From positions 1-64,000 of the forward strand of contig NZ_JBIMER010000017.1 in the NCBI RefSeq assembly GCF_051262515.1: DNA of 64,000 nucleotides, read 5' to 3'. Shown here in pieces: positions 39,916-48,627 of this stretch. How positions within the stretch are numbered: the first letter of the stretch is position 1; every line of letters begins with the position of its first letter. The stretch is from Arthrobacter_N sp051262515 (GTDB lineage: Bacteria > Actinomycetota > Actinomycetes > Actinomycetales > Micrococcaceae). The position numbers and the translations under genes were made by a program. The notes beneath the pieces were generated by a model. That model ran no database searches. It had not been told where the DNA came from and saw only the letters and a program-made list of their open reading frames with translations.

Positions 39916-40671
39916 ATGGCCAGAGTCGTACTGGTCGCGGGAGCGTCGCGCGGCATCGGCCGGGCGGTCGCTGAGGCCTTCGCCGCCGCGGGCGACGTCG
40001 TCGCCGCCCACTATTCGTCCAACCGGGCAGCCGCGGAGGCGACCACGGCAGCCCTGCCGGGCCGGGGGCATCTGAGCGTGGGCGGGGACCTGACCGATCC
40101 GGACCGGGCGCTCGGCATCGTGGAGGAGACGGTCCGCCGGGCCGGCCGGGTCGACGTGCTCGTCAATTGCGCCGCGGCCGCCATGGTTCCGCATCCGGTC
40201 GCCTCCACCGACTACGACGCATGGCGCGCGGCCTGGAAATCCACGCTGGACGTGAACCTCGTGGGGGCGGCCAACCTCGCGTACTGCGCGGCGCGGCAGA
40301 TGATCGCGCAGGGCGACGGCGGCAGCATCGTCAACATCGGTTCCCGCGGGGCGTTCCGCGGCGAGCCGGAGCACCCGGCGTACGGGGCCAGCAAGGCGGC
40401 GCTGCACGCGATGGGCCAGTCGCTGGCCGTGTCCCTGGCCCCGCACAACATCTCCGTGACCTCGGTGGCACCCGGGTTCGTCGCCACCGAACGGACGGCG
40501 GACCGGTTGGCCGGCCCGGAGGGCGAAGGCATCGTGGCCCAGAACCCGATGGGACGCGTCGCGAGCCCCGCGGAGGTGGCCACGGCGGTCCACTACCTCG
40601 CCTCGGGCGGGGCGGTCTGGGCCACCGGCGCCATCCTGGACCTCAATGGCGCGTCGCACCTGAGGACGTGA
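39916..40671 (+). CDS. SDR-family oxidoreductase
   Basis: Short-chain dehydrogenase of 251 residues. VAGASRGIGRAVAEAFA (about 7-23) binds the cofactor. CAAAAMV replaces the usual NNAG motif near 83. IGSRGAFRGEPEHPAYGASKAA (split, about 140-161) contains the catalytic Ser, Tyr and Lys. It ends GAILDLNGASHL as in FabG-like enzymes. The ATG at 39916 follows GGAGGGAG. Substrate unknown. The next 900 bases downstream hold only gene remnants. Confidence 0.85.
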   Translation: MARVVLVAGASRGIGRAVAEAFAAAGDVVAAHYSSNRAAAEATTAALPGRGHLSVGGDLTDPDRALGIVEETVRRAGRVDVLVNCAAAAMVPHPVASTDYDAWRAAWKSTLDVNLVGAANLAYCAARQMIAQGDGGSIVNIGSRGAFRGEPEHPAYGASKAALHAMGQSLAVSLAPHNISVTSVAPGFVATERTADRLAGPEGEGIVAQNPMGRVASPAEVATAVHYLASGGAVWATGAILDLNGASHLRT

Positions 40672-40721
40672 TGGACGACGTCGGCGGGTAGGGGGACGGG
40701 CGGCCGCGCGCGACCACGGAC

Positions 40722-41367
40722 GTCCCCCAGTTGGCCTTCGAGGTCAAGGCGGAGCAGGTCGAGGTGGTCTCGCCGCCGGCGCTCGAGGTTGCGCGATTGG
40801 AGGAGGAGATCCGTCTGGGCCGGCGCATCGCCGCGGAGGCCGCTGTCGCGGCGGGCGCCACCGGAGCGGCGTTGGGGACGTCGCCGTTCCACGATCCGGC
40901 CCACCGGGTTCGCGAGCTACCGCTACCAGGCCTGGGGCAGGTGGCCGATGACGGGTCCCAGCGACGTGTTCGGGTCAGTTGCGGGTTACCGCGAGCGCAT
41001 CGGACGGCTGATGGAGTCGGGCGTCCCGCTAGACGAGGGGATGCTGTATTTCGACGCCCGCTTCTCCGCCCGCGTCCCCACCGTCGAGGTGCGCGTCGCC
41101 GACGTCTGCCCGGACGCCTCGCACGCGGCGACGATTGCCGGCGTCGTCCGCGCCCTCGTCGAAACGGCCGCCCGCGATTGGCGCTCCGGACGCGAAGCCG
41201 TCCCCGCGCCGTCGGACGTGCTGCGCGTCTGGCAGTTCCAGGCCAGCCGGTCCGGACTGTCCGGCGACCTCGTCGACGCGTAGCTCGCGTCCTTCGAACG
41301 CCGCGGCGATCTGGCGGACGTCGTCGCCGACGCGGTGGCCCGAACACTGGGGGACGCGGACTCCTGA
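40722..41367 (+). pseudogene. remnant of a YbdK-type carboxylate-amine (glutamate-cysteine) ligase
   Basis: The first part (about 40722-40890) reads FEVKAEQVEVVSPP then ARLEEEIRLGRRIAAEAAVA and ALGTSPF, matching the early catalytic domain of the family. In another frame TGFASYRYQAWGRWPMTGPS DVFGS (40909 on), GMLYFDARFSARVPTVEVRV ADVC and SRSGLSGDLV match its C-terminal part. An in-frame TAG (41281-41283) interrupts before the terminal LASFERRGDLADVVADAVAR. More than a third of the expected 370-400 residues is missing, including most of the active site, so this is a non-functional deletion derivative. Confidence 0.75.
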
Positions 41368-41443
41368 ACGCGTACAGGACCTTGGACAGGAAGGCCTTGG
41401 TGCGCCCGTGCCGCGGGTCGTTCAGGACCTGCCGGGGATCGCC
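41368..41443 (-). pseudogene. fossil C-terminus of a GlnQ-type ABC ATPase
   Basis: On the minus strand GDPRQVLNDPRHGRTKAFLS followed by KVL is the characteristic tail of polar-amino-acid ABC ATPases. An in-frame TAG lies just two codons before it, and nothing else of the gene remains. It abuts the ligase remnant, so the region looks like a deletion scar. Short length limits confidence. Confidence 0.5.
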
Positions 41444-41581
41444 GGACTACTGGGCCCCTGGAAGGCTTCCGGGCCTCTTGTTTTGGGCCCGGCGCTAGTG
41501 GCGGAGCCCACTGCGGTCATCGTACGCCCGCGTGGCGCACGCCACTGGCACGCGACACTCGTGGACTCCGTTCCCCGGTGG

Positions 41582-41609
41582 TATTCTGAAAGTTCGAAAC
41601 TATGTTCTA
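41582..41609 (+). promoter_or_regulatory. SOS (LexA) box and promoter of umuDC
   Basis: TCGAAA-CTAT-GTTCTA (41594-41609) matches the actinobacterial LexA box TCGAAC-N4-GTTCGA at 10 of 12 positions. A -10-like TATTCT lies at 41582-41587. LexA bound here would block transcription of the two downstream genes until DNA damage. Confidence 0.75.
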
Positions 41610-41623
41610 AGGGGGTGGGTGGC

Positions 41624-42037
41624 GTGTTCGGAGTGGACCCCGCGCCGCGCGGCGCGCCGGACCCGGAGGACGGCGCGCCGGGCGAGGCGACCGGCTTCCC
41701 CTCGCCCGCGCGCGACTACCTCCAGGGCGGGATCGACCTCAACCGCCACCTGATCCGCGACCGCACCTGCACGTTCGTCATGCGGGTCGCCGGGAACTCG
41801 ATGGCCGCCGCCGGCATCTCCGACGGCGACGAGTTGATCGTGGACCGCTCGCTCGCCCCGCGCGACGGGTCCGTCGTCGTCGCGGTCCTCGACGGCGAGC
41901 TGGTGGTGCGCCGCCTGAGGCTCACCGGGCGCGGCGCGCGGCTGGACACGGACGACGGCGGCCCGGGCACCGAACTCGCGGAGCTGGCGGACCTGACGGT
42001 CTGGGGCGTCGCGACCCGCTGCCTGCACCATGTCTGA
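41624..42037 (+). CDS. umuD: UmuD-like LexA/S24-fold protein with altered catalytic lysine
   Basis: Protein of 137 residues. GFPSPARDYLQGGIDLNRHL (24-43) is the UmuD core, RVAGNSMAAAGISDGDE holds the nucleophile Ser59 (54-70). The position of the catalytic Lys97 of E. coli UmuD (DGEFTVKKL) is Arg96 here (DGELVVRRL). The cleavage site before GFPSP is Thr-Gly instead of Cys-Gly or Ala-Gly. Both changes argue against normal self-cleavage. A GTG at 41615 is an alternative start adding three residues. The stop overlaps the umuC start by 8 bp, and a LexA box lies upstream. Role: partner of the error-prone polymerase. Confidence 0.85.
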   Translation: MFGVDPAPRGAPDPEDGAPGEATGFPSPARDYLQGGIDLNRHLIRDRTCTFVMRVAGNSMAAAGISDGDELIVDRSLAPRDGSVVVAVLDGELVVRRLRLTGRGARLDTDDGGPGTELAELADLTVWGVATRCLHHV

Positions 42038-43376
42038 CGGGGAGCGGTTCGAGGACCGGGCCGGGGCGCGGCCGCGGGAACAGATCGCGCTGGTGGACGT
42101 CAACAACTTCTACGTCTCGTGCGAGCGCGTCTTCGATCCGTCGCTGGAGGGACGCCCCGTCGTCGTCCTCTCCAACAACGACGGCTGCGTGGTGGCGCGC
42201 TCGGCCGAGGCCAAGGCGCTGGGCATCAAGACGGGGACCCCGTGGTTCCAGATCTCGGCGTCCGCCGCGTCGTGGGGGCTGGTGGCACGCTCGAGCAACT
42301 ACGAGCTGTACGGCGACCTGTCGGCGCGGGTGATGGAGGTGATCGGGCGCTTCGGCGTCTGGCAGGAGGTCTACTCGATCGACGAGTCGTTCCTGGGGTT
42401 GGCCGGTTCGGCGGCGGACCCCGTGGAGGCGGAGTCGCGGCTGTTGGAGACGGCGCGGACCGTCCGGGCCGCCGTCGCTCGGCACGTCGGCGTTCCGGTG
42501 TGCGTCGGGATCGCGCCGACGAAGACGCTCGCCAAGTTCGCGAACCACATCGCGAAGAAGAACCCGAACATGGGCGGCGCCTGCTCGCTGGCCTCGCTGC
42601 CGGCGCGGGAGGTGGAGCGCATCCAGTCGCGCGTGCCGGTGACGGAGCTCTGGGGCGTGGGTGCGCGGACCGGCGCGCGGCTCAACGCGATCGGGGTGGA
42701 CACCATCGGCGACCTGAGGGCCGCGGATCCGCTGGCCATCCGGAAGCGCTTTTCCGTGGTGCTGCAGCGTACCGTCCTGGAGCTCAATGGGACGCCCTGC
42801 ATCCCCCACGCGGACGAGCGCGCCGACAAGCAGCAGATCATCTTCTCCCGCTCCTTCTCCACGCCGGTCACCAGCGCCGAGGAGATGGATCAGGTCATGG
42901 CCGTCTACGCCCAGCGCGGGGCGGCCCGGCTGGCCGCCCAGGGACAGCGGGCCTCGGTGCTGACGGTGACCGCGGGGACCAGCCGCTTCGCCGCGGGAAC
43001 CGCGTCCTTCCCGTCCGTCAGCGTTCCGCTGCCGGAACCCACGAACGATCCCATCGCCCTCACCCGCGCCGCGGTGGCCGCCATGCGCGGCCGGCTCGAG
43101 CCCGGCGCGTCCTACCTGCGCGCCGGCGTGATGTTCTCCGGGCTCTCGCGCGACGTCGCCGGCGGGGGGCAGGAGCTGCTGGACATCTTCGGCGCCGGGA
43201 ACGGGGACAAGCACGTCGGCGACCTGCTCGGCAACGTCCGCGCCAAGTTCGGCGAGGCGGCGATCGGCCTGGGCCAGGGTGGGCTGGCGGCACCGGCGTC
43301 GTGGTCCATGAAAAGGGAGTTCTCCTCCCCGAAGTACACCACCGAGTGGGCCGACCTCCCCGTGGTGCGCGCCTGA
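42030..43376 (+). CDS. umuC: Y-family error-prone DNA polymerase (UmuC, polymerase V catalytic subunit)
   Basis: Translesion polymerase of 448 residues. Palm motifs are IALVDVNNFYVSCERVFDP (about 19-37) with the first metal Asp, and VYSIDESFLGL (about 113-123) with the catalytic Asp-Glu. VCVGIAPTKTLAKFANHIAK (about 151-170) is the fingers/palm segment, followed by helix-hairpin-helix LWGVGARTGARL (about 208). The little-finger domain includes FSRSFSTPV, and the C-terminus ends with a UmuC-type tail (SPKYTTEWADLPVV). It overlaps umuD by 8 bp, so the two are co-translated and SOS-controlled. Confidence 0.93.
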   Translation: MSDGERFEDRAGARPREQIALVDVNNFYVSCERVFDPSLEGRPVVVLSNNDGCVVARSAEAKALGIKTGTPWFQISASAASWGLVARSSNYELYGDLSARVMEVIGRFGVWQEVYSIDESFLGLAGSAADPVEAESRLLETARTVRAAVARHVGVPVCVGIAPTKTLAKFANHIAKKNPNMGGACSLASLPAREVERIQSRVPVTELWGVGARTGARLNAIGVDTIGDLRAADPLAIRKRFSVVLQRTVLELNGTPCIPHADERADKQQIIFSRSFSTPVTSAEEMDQVMAVYAQRGAARLAAQGQRASVLTVTAGTSRFAAGTASFPSVSVPLPEPTNDPIALTRAAVAAMRGRLEPGASYLRAGVMFSGLSRDVAGGGQELLDIFGAGNGDKHVGDLLGNVRAKFGEAAIGLGQGGLAAPASWSMKREFSSPKYTTEWADLPVVRA

Positions 43377-43466
43377 CGCATCCGACGCCGCCGCGGCCTG
43401 TGCAGGGGCCGCTATCCGGCATAGGCTGGGGCTGCAATGGGGGCACGTCTCTTGGGGAGCGAGCGC

Positions 43467-43691
43467 ATGGATCACTATGGGGTATTGGGCGTCGCCAAGA
43501 CGGCGACGACGGCGGAGGTCAACCGGGCCGCGCGCGAGGCGCTCTGGTCGGGGGACGCCAAGGACATCGACCGGCAGCGAAGCATCATGAACGCGTGGTT
43601 CACGCTGCGCAGCGCCAAGCGCCGCAAGGCCTACGAAGGGTGGCTGGCGGGGCACGACGGCGGGGAGCCGCGGCCGCTGCACCCCGCCTGA
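43467..43691 (+). CDS. J-domain-like protein lacking HPD
   Basis: Protein of 74 residues whose MDHYGVLGVAKTATTAEVNR start looks like helix I of a DnaJ J-domain and whose RSIMNAWFTLRSAKRRKAYEG looks like helix III. The HPD tripeptide that stimulates DnaK is absent (GDAKD occupies the loop). The start at 43467 was preferred to 43437 because GGGGAG lies upstream. It sits 90 bases after umuC and may be a degenerate J-domain with a binding role. Function unknown. Confidence 0.6.
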   Translation: MDHYGVLGVAKTATTAEVNRAAREALWSGDAKDIDRQRSIMNAWFTLRSAKRRKAYEGWLAGHDGGEPRPLHPA

Positions 43692-43781
43692 GCGGGGCCC
43701 GACCGAAGGATTCCCCAACTGTCGGTGCCGCGGCCTAGGCTCGTGGCGATGGCATCGGTGGAAACGTTGGGGGAGTAGCCC

Positions 43782-44765
43782 GTGGGCACAACAGGCGGAG
43801 CCAGGCAGTCCGTGTGGGTCAAGGCGCTCACGGGGTCGCTGGCGGTGCTGTTCGTCGGCGGCATCGTCTCGCAGGCCGCGGCGGATGCGCCGGAAGAATT
43901 GCCGACGGCGGAACCTTCCGCGCCGTCCACCGCGCCCGCGACTCCGACCGAGCCGGTGCCAGCGACGCCGACCGAGCCGGTGCCAGCGGCGGAGTCGGCG
44001 CTGGCCGTGTTGGCGGGGCTGCCCGTCAAGGGGCGGGCCCCGAAGACGGACTATTCGCGGGAGCAGTTCGGGCGGGCGTGGTTGGACGTGGACCGGAACG
44101 GCTGCGACACGCGAAACGACATGCTCGGCGCCCAGCTGACCGACATCGTCTACACCAACCACGTGCCGTGCAAGGTGGAGACCGGCACGCTCGCCGACCC
44201 TTACACGGGCTCCACCCTCTGGTTCCAGCGCGGACAGGCGACGAGTTCCCAGGTGCAGATCGACCACATCGTTGCCCTGTCCGACGCCTGGCAGAAGGGC
44301 GCCCAGCAGCTGGACGGGGGACGGCGCGCGGCCCTGGCCAACGATCCCTTGAACCTACAGGCGACGTATGGCCCCACGAACGCCGCGAAGGGGGCCTCGG
44401 ACGCGGCTTCGTGGCTGCCGCCGAACAAGTCGCACCGCTGCCTGTATGTGGCCCGGCAGGTCGGCGTCAAACACAAGTACGGGCTCTGGGTGACGTCCGC
44501 CGAACACGACGCGATCTCCCGGGTGCTGGCGACCTGCGAAGGGCAGCGCGTCCCGGCCGCGGCGTTCGCGGCCGTGGTTCCGGCGCCCCCGTCCCCGCCC
44601 CCGTCACCGGCGCCGTTGTCGTCGGGCGTGCCCGAAGCGGAGACGGGCGTCTCCTTCGAAAACTGCGCTGCCGTTCGCGCGGCGGGCGCCGACCCGATCC
44701 GCATCGGCGACCCGGGCTTCTCCACCAAGTTCGACGGCGACGGGGACGGCGTCGGGTGCGAATAG
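43782..44765 (+). CDS. secreted HNH-type (DUF1524) nuclease with Excalibur domain
   Basis: Exported protein of 327 residues. A signal or anchor helix lies at about 12-35, followed by a Pro/Thr-rich linker with two copies of TPTEPVPA (about 54-70). The nuclease core carries DVDRNGCDTRND, QIDHIVALSDAW (catalytic His, about 162-173) and NDPLNLQATYGPTNAAKG (about 187-204), as in the GmrSD C-terminal family. A second Pro-rich linker leads to a C-terminal Excalibur calcium-binding domain ending DGDGDGVGCE. Probably a nutritional extracellular DNase. GTG start at 43782. Confidence 0.88.
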   Translation: MGTTGGARQSVWVKALTGSLAVLFVGGIVSQAAADAPEELPTAEPSAPSTAPATPTEPVPATPTEPVPAAESALAVLAGLPVKGRAPKTDYSREQFGRAWLDVDRNGCDTRNDMLGAQLTDIVYTNHVPCKVETGTLADPYTGSTLWFQRGQATSSQVQIDHIVALSDAWQKGAQQLDGGRRAALANDPLNLQATYGPTNAAKGASDAASWLPPNKSHRCLYVARQVGVKHKYGLWVTSAEHDAISRVLATCEGQRVPAAAFAAVVPAPPSPPPSPAPLSSGVPEAETGVSFENCAAVRAAGADPIRIGDPGFSTKFDGDGDGVGCE

Positions 44766-44843
44766 GACGGGTATCCGGCAAACGGTCCCGGGCCGGCGCG
44801 ACCGCGCCGACGTGGCTCTCGGGCGTTGCCCGTGGTCGACCTC

Positions 44844-44873
44844 TTGGGATTTAGTAGGAAGTCCGAGTATATT
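44844..44873 (+). promoter_or_regulatory. mmsA operon promoter with CTWGGA-type operator
   Basis: -35 TTGGGA (44844-44849), 18-base spacer, -10 TATATT (44868-44873). The spacer contains the dyad TAGGA-AG-TCCGA (44855-44866), also found in variant form before the symporter (48551-48564) and acyl-CoA dehydrogenase (53376-53389). Its place between the hexamers fits a repressor site. Confidence 0.6.
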
Positions 44874-44950
44874 CACTCTGGAAGATGGCGTGGGTCACAT
44901 CTGGCCTTGATGCCGCTTCGACCACCACCGGCGCAAAGGAGCACTCCACC

Positions 44951-46450
44951 ATGGTTCGCGAGCTAACGCACTACATTGACGGACAGCATGCCGAAGGCGG
45001 CTCCGGACGCTTCGGCGACGTCTACGATCCGTGCACCGGCCAGGTCCAGGCGAGGGTGCCGCTTGCCACCGCCGAGGAAGTCCGCAACGCCGTTTCCAGT
45101 GCGGAAAAGGGCCAGATTGGCTGGGCCGCCATGAACCCGCAGCGCCGCGGCCGGATCCTGCTCAAGTTCGTCGACCTGGTCAACCAGAACATCGACGAGC
45201 TCGCCACGCTGCTGTCATCTGAGCACGGTAAGACGTTCCCCGACGCGAAGGGGGACATCCAGCGGGGGATCGAGGTCGTCGAGTTCGCCGCGGGCGCCCC
45301 GCACCTGCTCAAGGGCGAGTTCTCGGACAGTGCCGGGACCGGCGTCGACGTCCACTCCCTGCGCCAGCCCCTCGGCGTCGTCGCCGGGATCACGCCCTTC
45401 AACTTCCCCGCCATGATCCCGCTGTGGAAGGCCGGCCCGGCGCTCGCCGCGGGCAACTCCTTCATTCTCAAGCCGTCCGAGCGTGACCCCTCCGTGCCGC
45501 TGCGGCTCGCGGAGCTCTTCACGGAGGCGGGGCTGCCCGCGGGCGTCTTCAACGTCGTCAATGGCGACAAGGAAGCGGTCGACGCGTTGTTGGAGGATCC
45601 GCGCGTCCAGGCCGTCGGCTTCGTGGGGTCCACGCCCATTGCGCAGTACATCTACGCCACCGCGGCCGCCAACGGCAAGCGCGCCCAGTGCTTCGGCGGC
45701 GCCAAGAACCACATGGTGATCATGCCGGACGCGGATCTGGACATGGCGGCGGACGCCCTCATGGGCGCGGGGTTCGGGTCCGCCGGTGAACGCTGCATGG
45801 CGATCTCGGTGGCGGTGCCGGTCGGCAAGGCCACCGGCGACGCGCTCGTGGCCAAGCTTCAGGAGCGGGTCGCCGGACTGAAGGTCGGGCACAGCCTGGC
45901 CGAGGACTCCGACTTCGGCCCGGTCGTCGCGGCGTCGGCCAAGGAACGCATCGAGGGCTACATCCAGGCCGGCGTCGACGCGGGCGCCACGCTGCTGACC
46001 GACGGCCGTGGCCTCGAGGTTGACGGTTACGCGGACGGGTTCTGGGTGGGCCCCACCCTCTTCGACAACGTCACCGAGGACATGTCGATCTACCGCGAGG
46101 AGATCTTCGGGCCGGTGCTGAGCGTGCTCCGGGCGGAAAACTACGACGAGGCCCTGCGCCTGTGCAGCGAGCACGAGTTCGGCAACGGCGTGGCCATCTT
46201 CACCCGCGACGGAGACTCCGCCCGCGACTTCGCCAGCCGCGTCCAGGTGGGCATGGTCGGCATCAACGTCCCGATTCCGGTGCCGATCGCCTACTACACG
46301 TTCGGCGGTTGGAAGGCCTCCGGGTTCGGGGACCTCAACCAGCACGGGGCGGACGCCTTCCGCTTCTACACGAAGACCAAGACCGTCACCACCCGCTGGC
46401 CTTCGGGCATCCGCACGGGTGCCAGCTTCGTGATGCCGGAAGGCAGCTGA
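44951..46450 (+). CDS. mmsA: methylmalonate-semialdehyde dehydrogenase (CoA-acylating)
   Basis: Dehydrogenase of 499 residues that converts methylmalonate semialdehyde, NAD and CoA to propionyl-CoA in valine degradation. The diagnostic FGSAGERCMAISVAV with the catalytic Cys is at about 278-292. GITPFNFPAMIPLW (about 147-160) and the CoA-dependent-branch segment GAKNHMVIMPDADLD (about 255-269) agree. The start at 44951 follows AAAGGAG. The stop overlaps the next start as TGATG, so it heads a three-gene operon with the HIBYL-CoA hydrolase and mmsB. Confidence 0.93.
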   Translation: MVRELTHYIDGQHAEGGSGRFGDVYDPCTGQVQARVPLATAEEVRNAVSSAEKGQIGWAAMNPQRRGRILLKFVDLVNQNIDELATLLSSEHGKTFPDAKGDIQRGIEVVEFAAGAPHLLKGEFSDSAGTGVDVHSLRQPLGVVAGITPFNFPAMIPLWKAGPALAAGNSFILKPSERDPSVPLRLAELFTEAGLPAGVFNVVNGDKEAVDALLEDPRVQAVGFVGSTPIAQYIYATAAANGKRAQCFGGAKNHMVIMPDADLDMAADALMGAGFGSAGERCMAISVAVPVGKATGDALVAKLQERVAGLKVGHSLAEDSDFGPVVAASAKERIEGYIQAGVDAGATLLTDGRGLEVDGYADGFWVGPTLFDNVTEDMSIYREEIFGPVLSVLRAENYDEALRLCSEHEFGNGVAIFTRDGDSARDFASRVQVGMVGINVPIPVPIAYYTFGGWKASGFGDLNQHGADAFRFYTKTKTVTTRWPSGIRTGASFVMPEGS

Positions 46451-47547
46451 TGACGGCGGACCAGACGGAGGTTCCGGCGGCGGATGTCCCGGCGCCGGAG
46501 ATATTGTTCGAACGCCGCGGCCGGCTGGGCATTGTCACGCTCAACCGGCCCCGGGCGGTGAACGCGCTGACCGCCGACATGGCGGCGGCGATGCTGGATC
46601 AACTCACGCGCTGGGCAGGGGACGACGCCGTGGCCACCGTCCTCGTGCGCGGCGCCGGCGACCGGGGTCTTTGCGCCGGCGGCGACATCGTCGCCATCTA
46701 CCGGGACATGCTCGACGGGGGCGACGCCACGGCCGCGTTCTGGGCCGTGGAGTACCGGCTCAATGCCCTGATCGCCGCCTATCCCAAGCCGTATGTGGCG
46801 TTCATGGATGGGCTGGTGCTCGGCGGCGGGGTGGGCGTCTCCGCCCACGGCTCGGTCCGGGTGGTCACCGAGCGCACCCGCACGGGGATGCCGGAAACCA
46901 CCATCGGCCTGGTGCCCGACGTCGGCGGCACCCTGTTGCTGTCCCGTTCGCCGGGGGAGTCCGGCACCCACGCGGCCCTCACCGGGGCGCACCTGAACGG
47001 TGCCGACGCCCTGTTCCTGGGCCTCGCGGACCATTTTGTTCCGTCCGCGAGCCTGGCGGAGCTCGCCGAGGCGCTGGAGACCGAGCCCGCGGACGCCGCG
47101 GTCGGCCGGTACGCCAGCCGGGCCCCGGCGTCGAACCTCGCGGGGCAGCGGGGATGGATCGACGCCTGCTATGCGAGCGACGACGTCGAGGAGATCCTGC
47201 GCCGGCTGCGGGCCTCCGGCGCGGAAACCGACGGGGCGTCCGCCGAAACCGCGGACACCATCGAAGCGAAGTCCCCGACCGCCGTGAAGGTGGCACTGGA
47301 GTCGCTGCGCCGCGTCCGGGGACTGGGCCTCGAAGAGGCGCTGGAGCAGGAGTACCGCGTGGGCCTGCGGTTCCTCGCCGGTCCGGACTTCCGCGAGGGG
47401 ATCCGCGCCCAGGTGGTGGACAGGGACCGCAACCCGCGCTGGCGGCCGGCCACGCTGGCCGACGTCGGACGCCACGACGTTGAACGGTACTTCGCGCCGC
47501 TGGGCGACCGCGAACTCAAGCTTTCGAAGGAGCACGACCATGCCTGA
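46450..47547 (+). CDS. 3-hydroxyisobutyryl-CoA hydrolase (crotonase family)
   Basis: Crotonase-fold enzyme of 365 residues that releases 3-hydroxyisobutyrate from its CoA ester in valine catabolism. GLCAGGDIVAIY (about 75-86) and YVAFMDGLVLGGGVGVSAHG (about 115-134) form the oxyanion hole. MPETTIGLVPDVGG (about 146-159) with its Glu and Asp is diagnostic of the hydrolase as opposed to enoyl-CoA hydratase. Length is also that of the hydrolase. It overlaps mmsA by TGATG and the mmsB start by 8 bp. Confidence 0.9.
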   Translation: MTADQTEVPAADVPAPEILFERRGRLGIVTLNRPRAVNALTADMAAAMLDQLTRWAGDDAVATVLVRGAGDRGLCAGGDIVAIYRDMLDGGDATAAFWAVEYRLNALIAAYPKPYVAFMDGLVLGGGVGVSAHGSVRVVTERTRTGMPETTIGLVPDVGGTLLLSRSPGESGTHAALTGAHLNGADALFLGLADHFVPSASLAELAEALETEPADAAVGRYASRAPASNLAGQRGWIDACYASDDVEEILRRLRASGAETDGASAETADTIEAKSPTAVKVALESLRRVRGLGLEEALEQEYRVGLRFLAGPDFREGIRAQVVDRDRNPRWRPATLADVGRHDVERYFAPLGDRELKLSKEHDHA

Positions 47548-48499
47548 ACCAATGATCCCCGCGGCCAACCCGAGCGGGGCCCCGGCCGGCGCCGTGGCCT
47601 TCCTGGGACTCGGCCACATGGGAGGCCCGATGGCCGTCAACCTCGTGGGGGCCGGCTACACCGTAAACGGCTTCGACGTGGTTCCGGCCGCGCTGGACGC
47701 CGCCCGGGCACACGGCATCGCCACCGCCGACACCGCGACGGCGGCCGTGGCGGGAGCCGGCGTCGTCATCACCATGCTGCCCAGCGGCAGGCACCTGCTC
47801 GATGCCTACCGCGGGACCGGGAGCGAGCCGGGCCTGCTGGCCAGCGCGGCACCGGGAACGCTCTTCCTGGACTGCTCCACGATCAACGTGGACGAAGCCC
47901 GGGAAGCCGCGGAACTGGCGCGCCATGCCGGGCACGGGGCCGTGGACGCCCCGGTCTCCGGAGGCGTCGTGGGCGCCGAGGCGGGCACCCTGACGTTCAT
48001 GGTGGGGGCGCTTGCGGAGGACTTCGAAGCGGTCAGGCCGCTGCTCGAGGTGATGGGCCGGCGCGTGGTCCACTGCGGGGAACACGGGGCTGGACAGGCC
48101 GCCAAAATCTGCAACAACATGATCCTCGGCATTTCCATGATCGCGGTGAGCGAGGCGTTCGTGCTGGGCGAAAAGCTGGGTTTGACGCACCAGGCGCTCT
48201 TCGACGTGGCGTCCGCCGCCTCGGGGCAGTGCTGGGCGCTGACCACGAACTGCCCCGTTCCCGGTCCCGTGCCGGCAAGCCCGGCAAACCGCGACTACCA
48301 GCCCGGATTCGCGGGATCCCTCATGGCCAAGGACCTCAAGCTGGCCCTCAACGCGCTCGAAAGCGCGGGCGTCGCGGCAAGGCTCGGTCCGTTGGCCCAC
48401 GAAATCTACGAAGGCTTCGCCTCGAACGGCGGCGCCGGCCGGGACTTTTCCGGGATCATCACCGAAATCCGGAGCAACTCGGAACGCCCTTCGTTGTAG
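47540..48499 (+). CDS. mmsB: 3-hydroxyisobutyrate dehydrogenase
   Basis: Beta-hydroxyacid dehydrogenase of 319 residues that oxidises 3-hydroxyisobutyrate to methylmalonate semialdehyde, the substrate of MmsA. AFLGLGHMGGPMAVNLVGAG (about 22-41) binds NAD, DAPVSGGVVGAEAGTL (about 137-152) binds substrate, and the catalytic Lys is in GAGQAAKICNNM (about 185-196). KDLKLAL and the C-terminal DFSGI complete the family pattern. The start at 47540 follows GAAGGAG inside the end of the preceding gene. Confidence 0.92.
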   Translation: MPEPMIPAANPSGAPAGAVAFLGLGHMGGPMAVNLVGAGYTVNGFDVVPAALDAARAHGIATADTATAAVAGAGVVITMLPSGRHLLDAYRGTGSEPGLLASAAPGTLFLDCSTINVDEAREAAELARHAGHGAVDAPVSGGVVGAEAGTLTFMVGALAEDFEAVRPLLEVMGRRVVHCGEHGAGQAAKICNNMILGISMIAVSEAFVLGEKLGLTHQALFDVASAASGQCWALTTNCPVPGPVPASPANRDYQPGFAGSLMAKDLKLALNALESAGVAARLGPLAHEIYEGFASNGGAGRDFSGIITEIRSNSERPSL

Positions 48500-48550
48500 G
48501 GCGCCTCCCGGCCGGCACGCAAAGGGCCGAAACACCTCCTTTGGGAGGTA

Positions 48551-48591
48551 CTTGGATGTCCATGCTTCTCAATACCGTGAACTGAGTCACA
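48551..48591 (+). promoter_or_regulatory. operator pair upstream of the symporter gene
   Basis: CTTGGA-TG-TCCATG (48551-48564) is a variant of the dyad at the mmsA and acyl-CoA dehydrogenase promoters. CGTGA-ACTGAG-TCACA (48576-48591) matches the CRP/GlxR consensus at 9 of 10 positions. Both lie within 80 bases of the start at 48628. No clear -35/-10 pair was seen. Confidence 0.55.
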
Positions 48592-48627
48592 TCACGTGCA
48601 CCGAGGCTGACATCAAAGGAGATCGCC

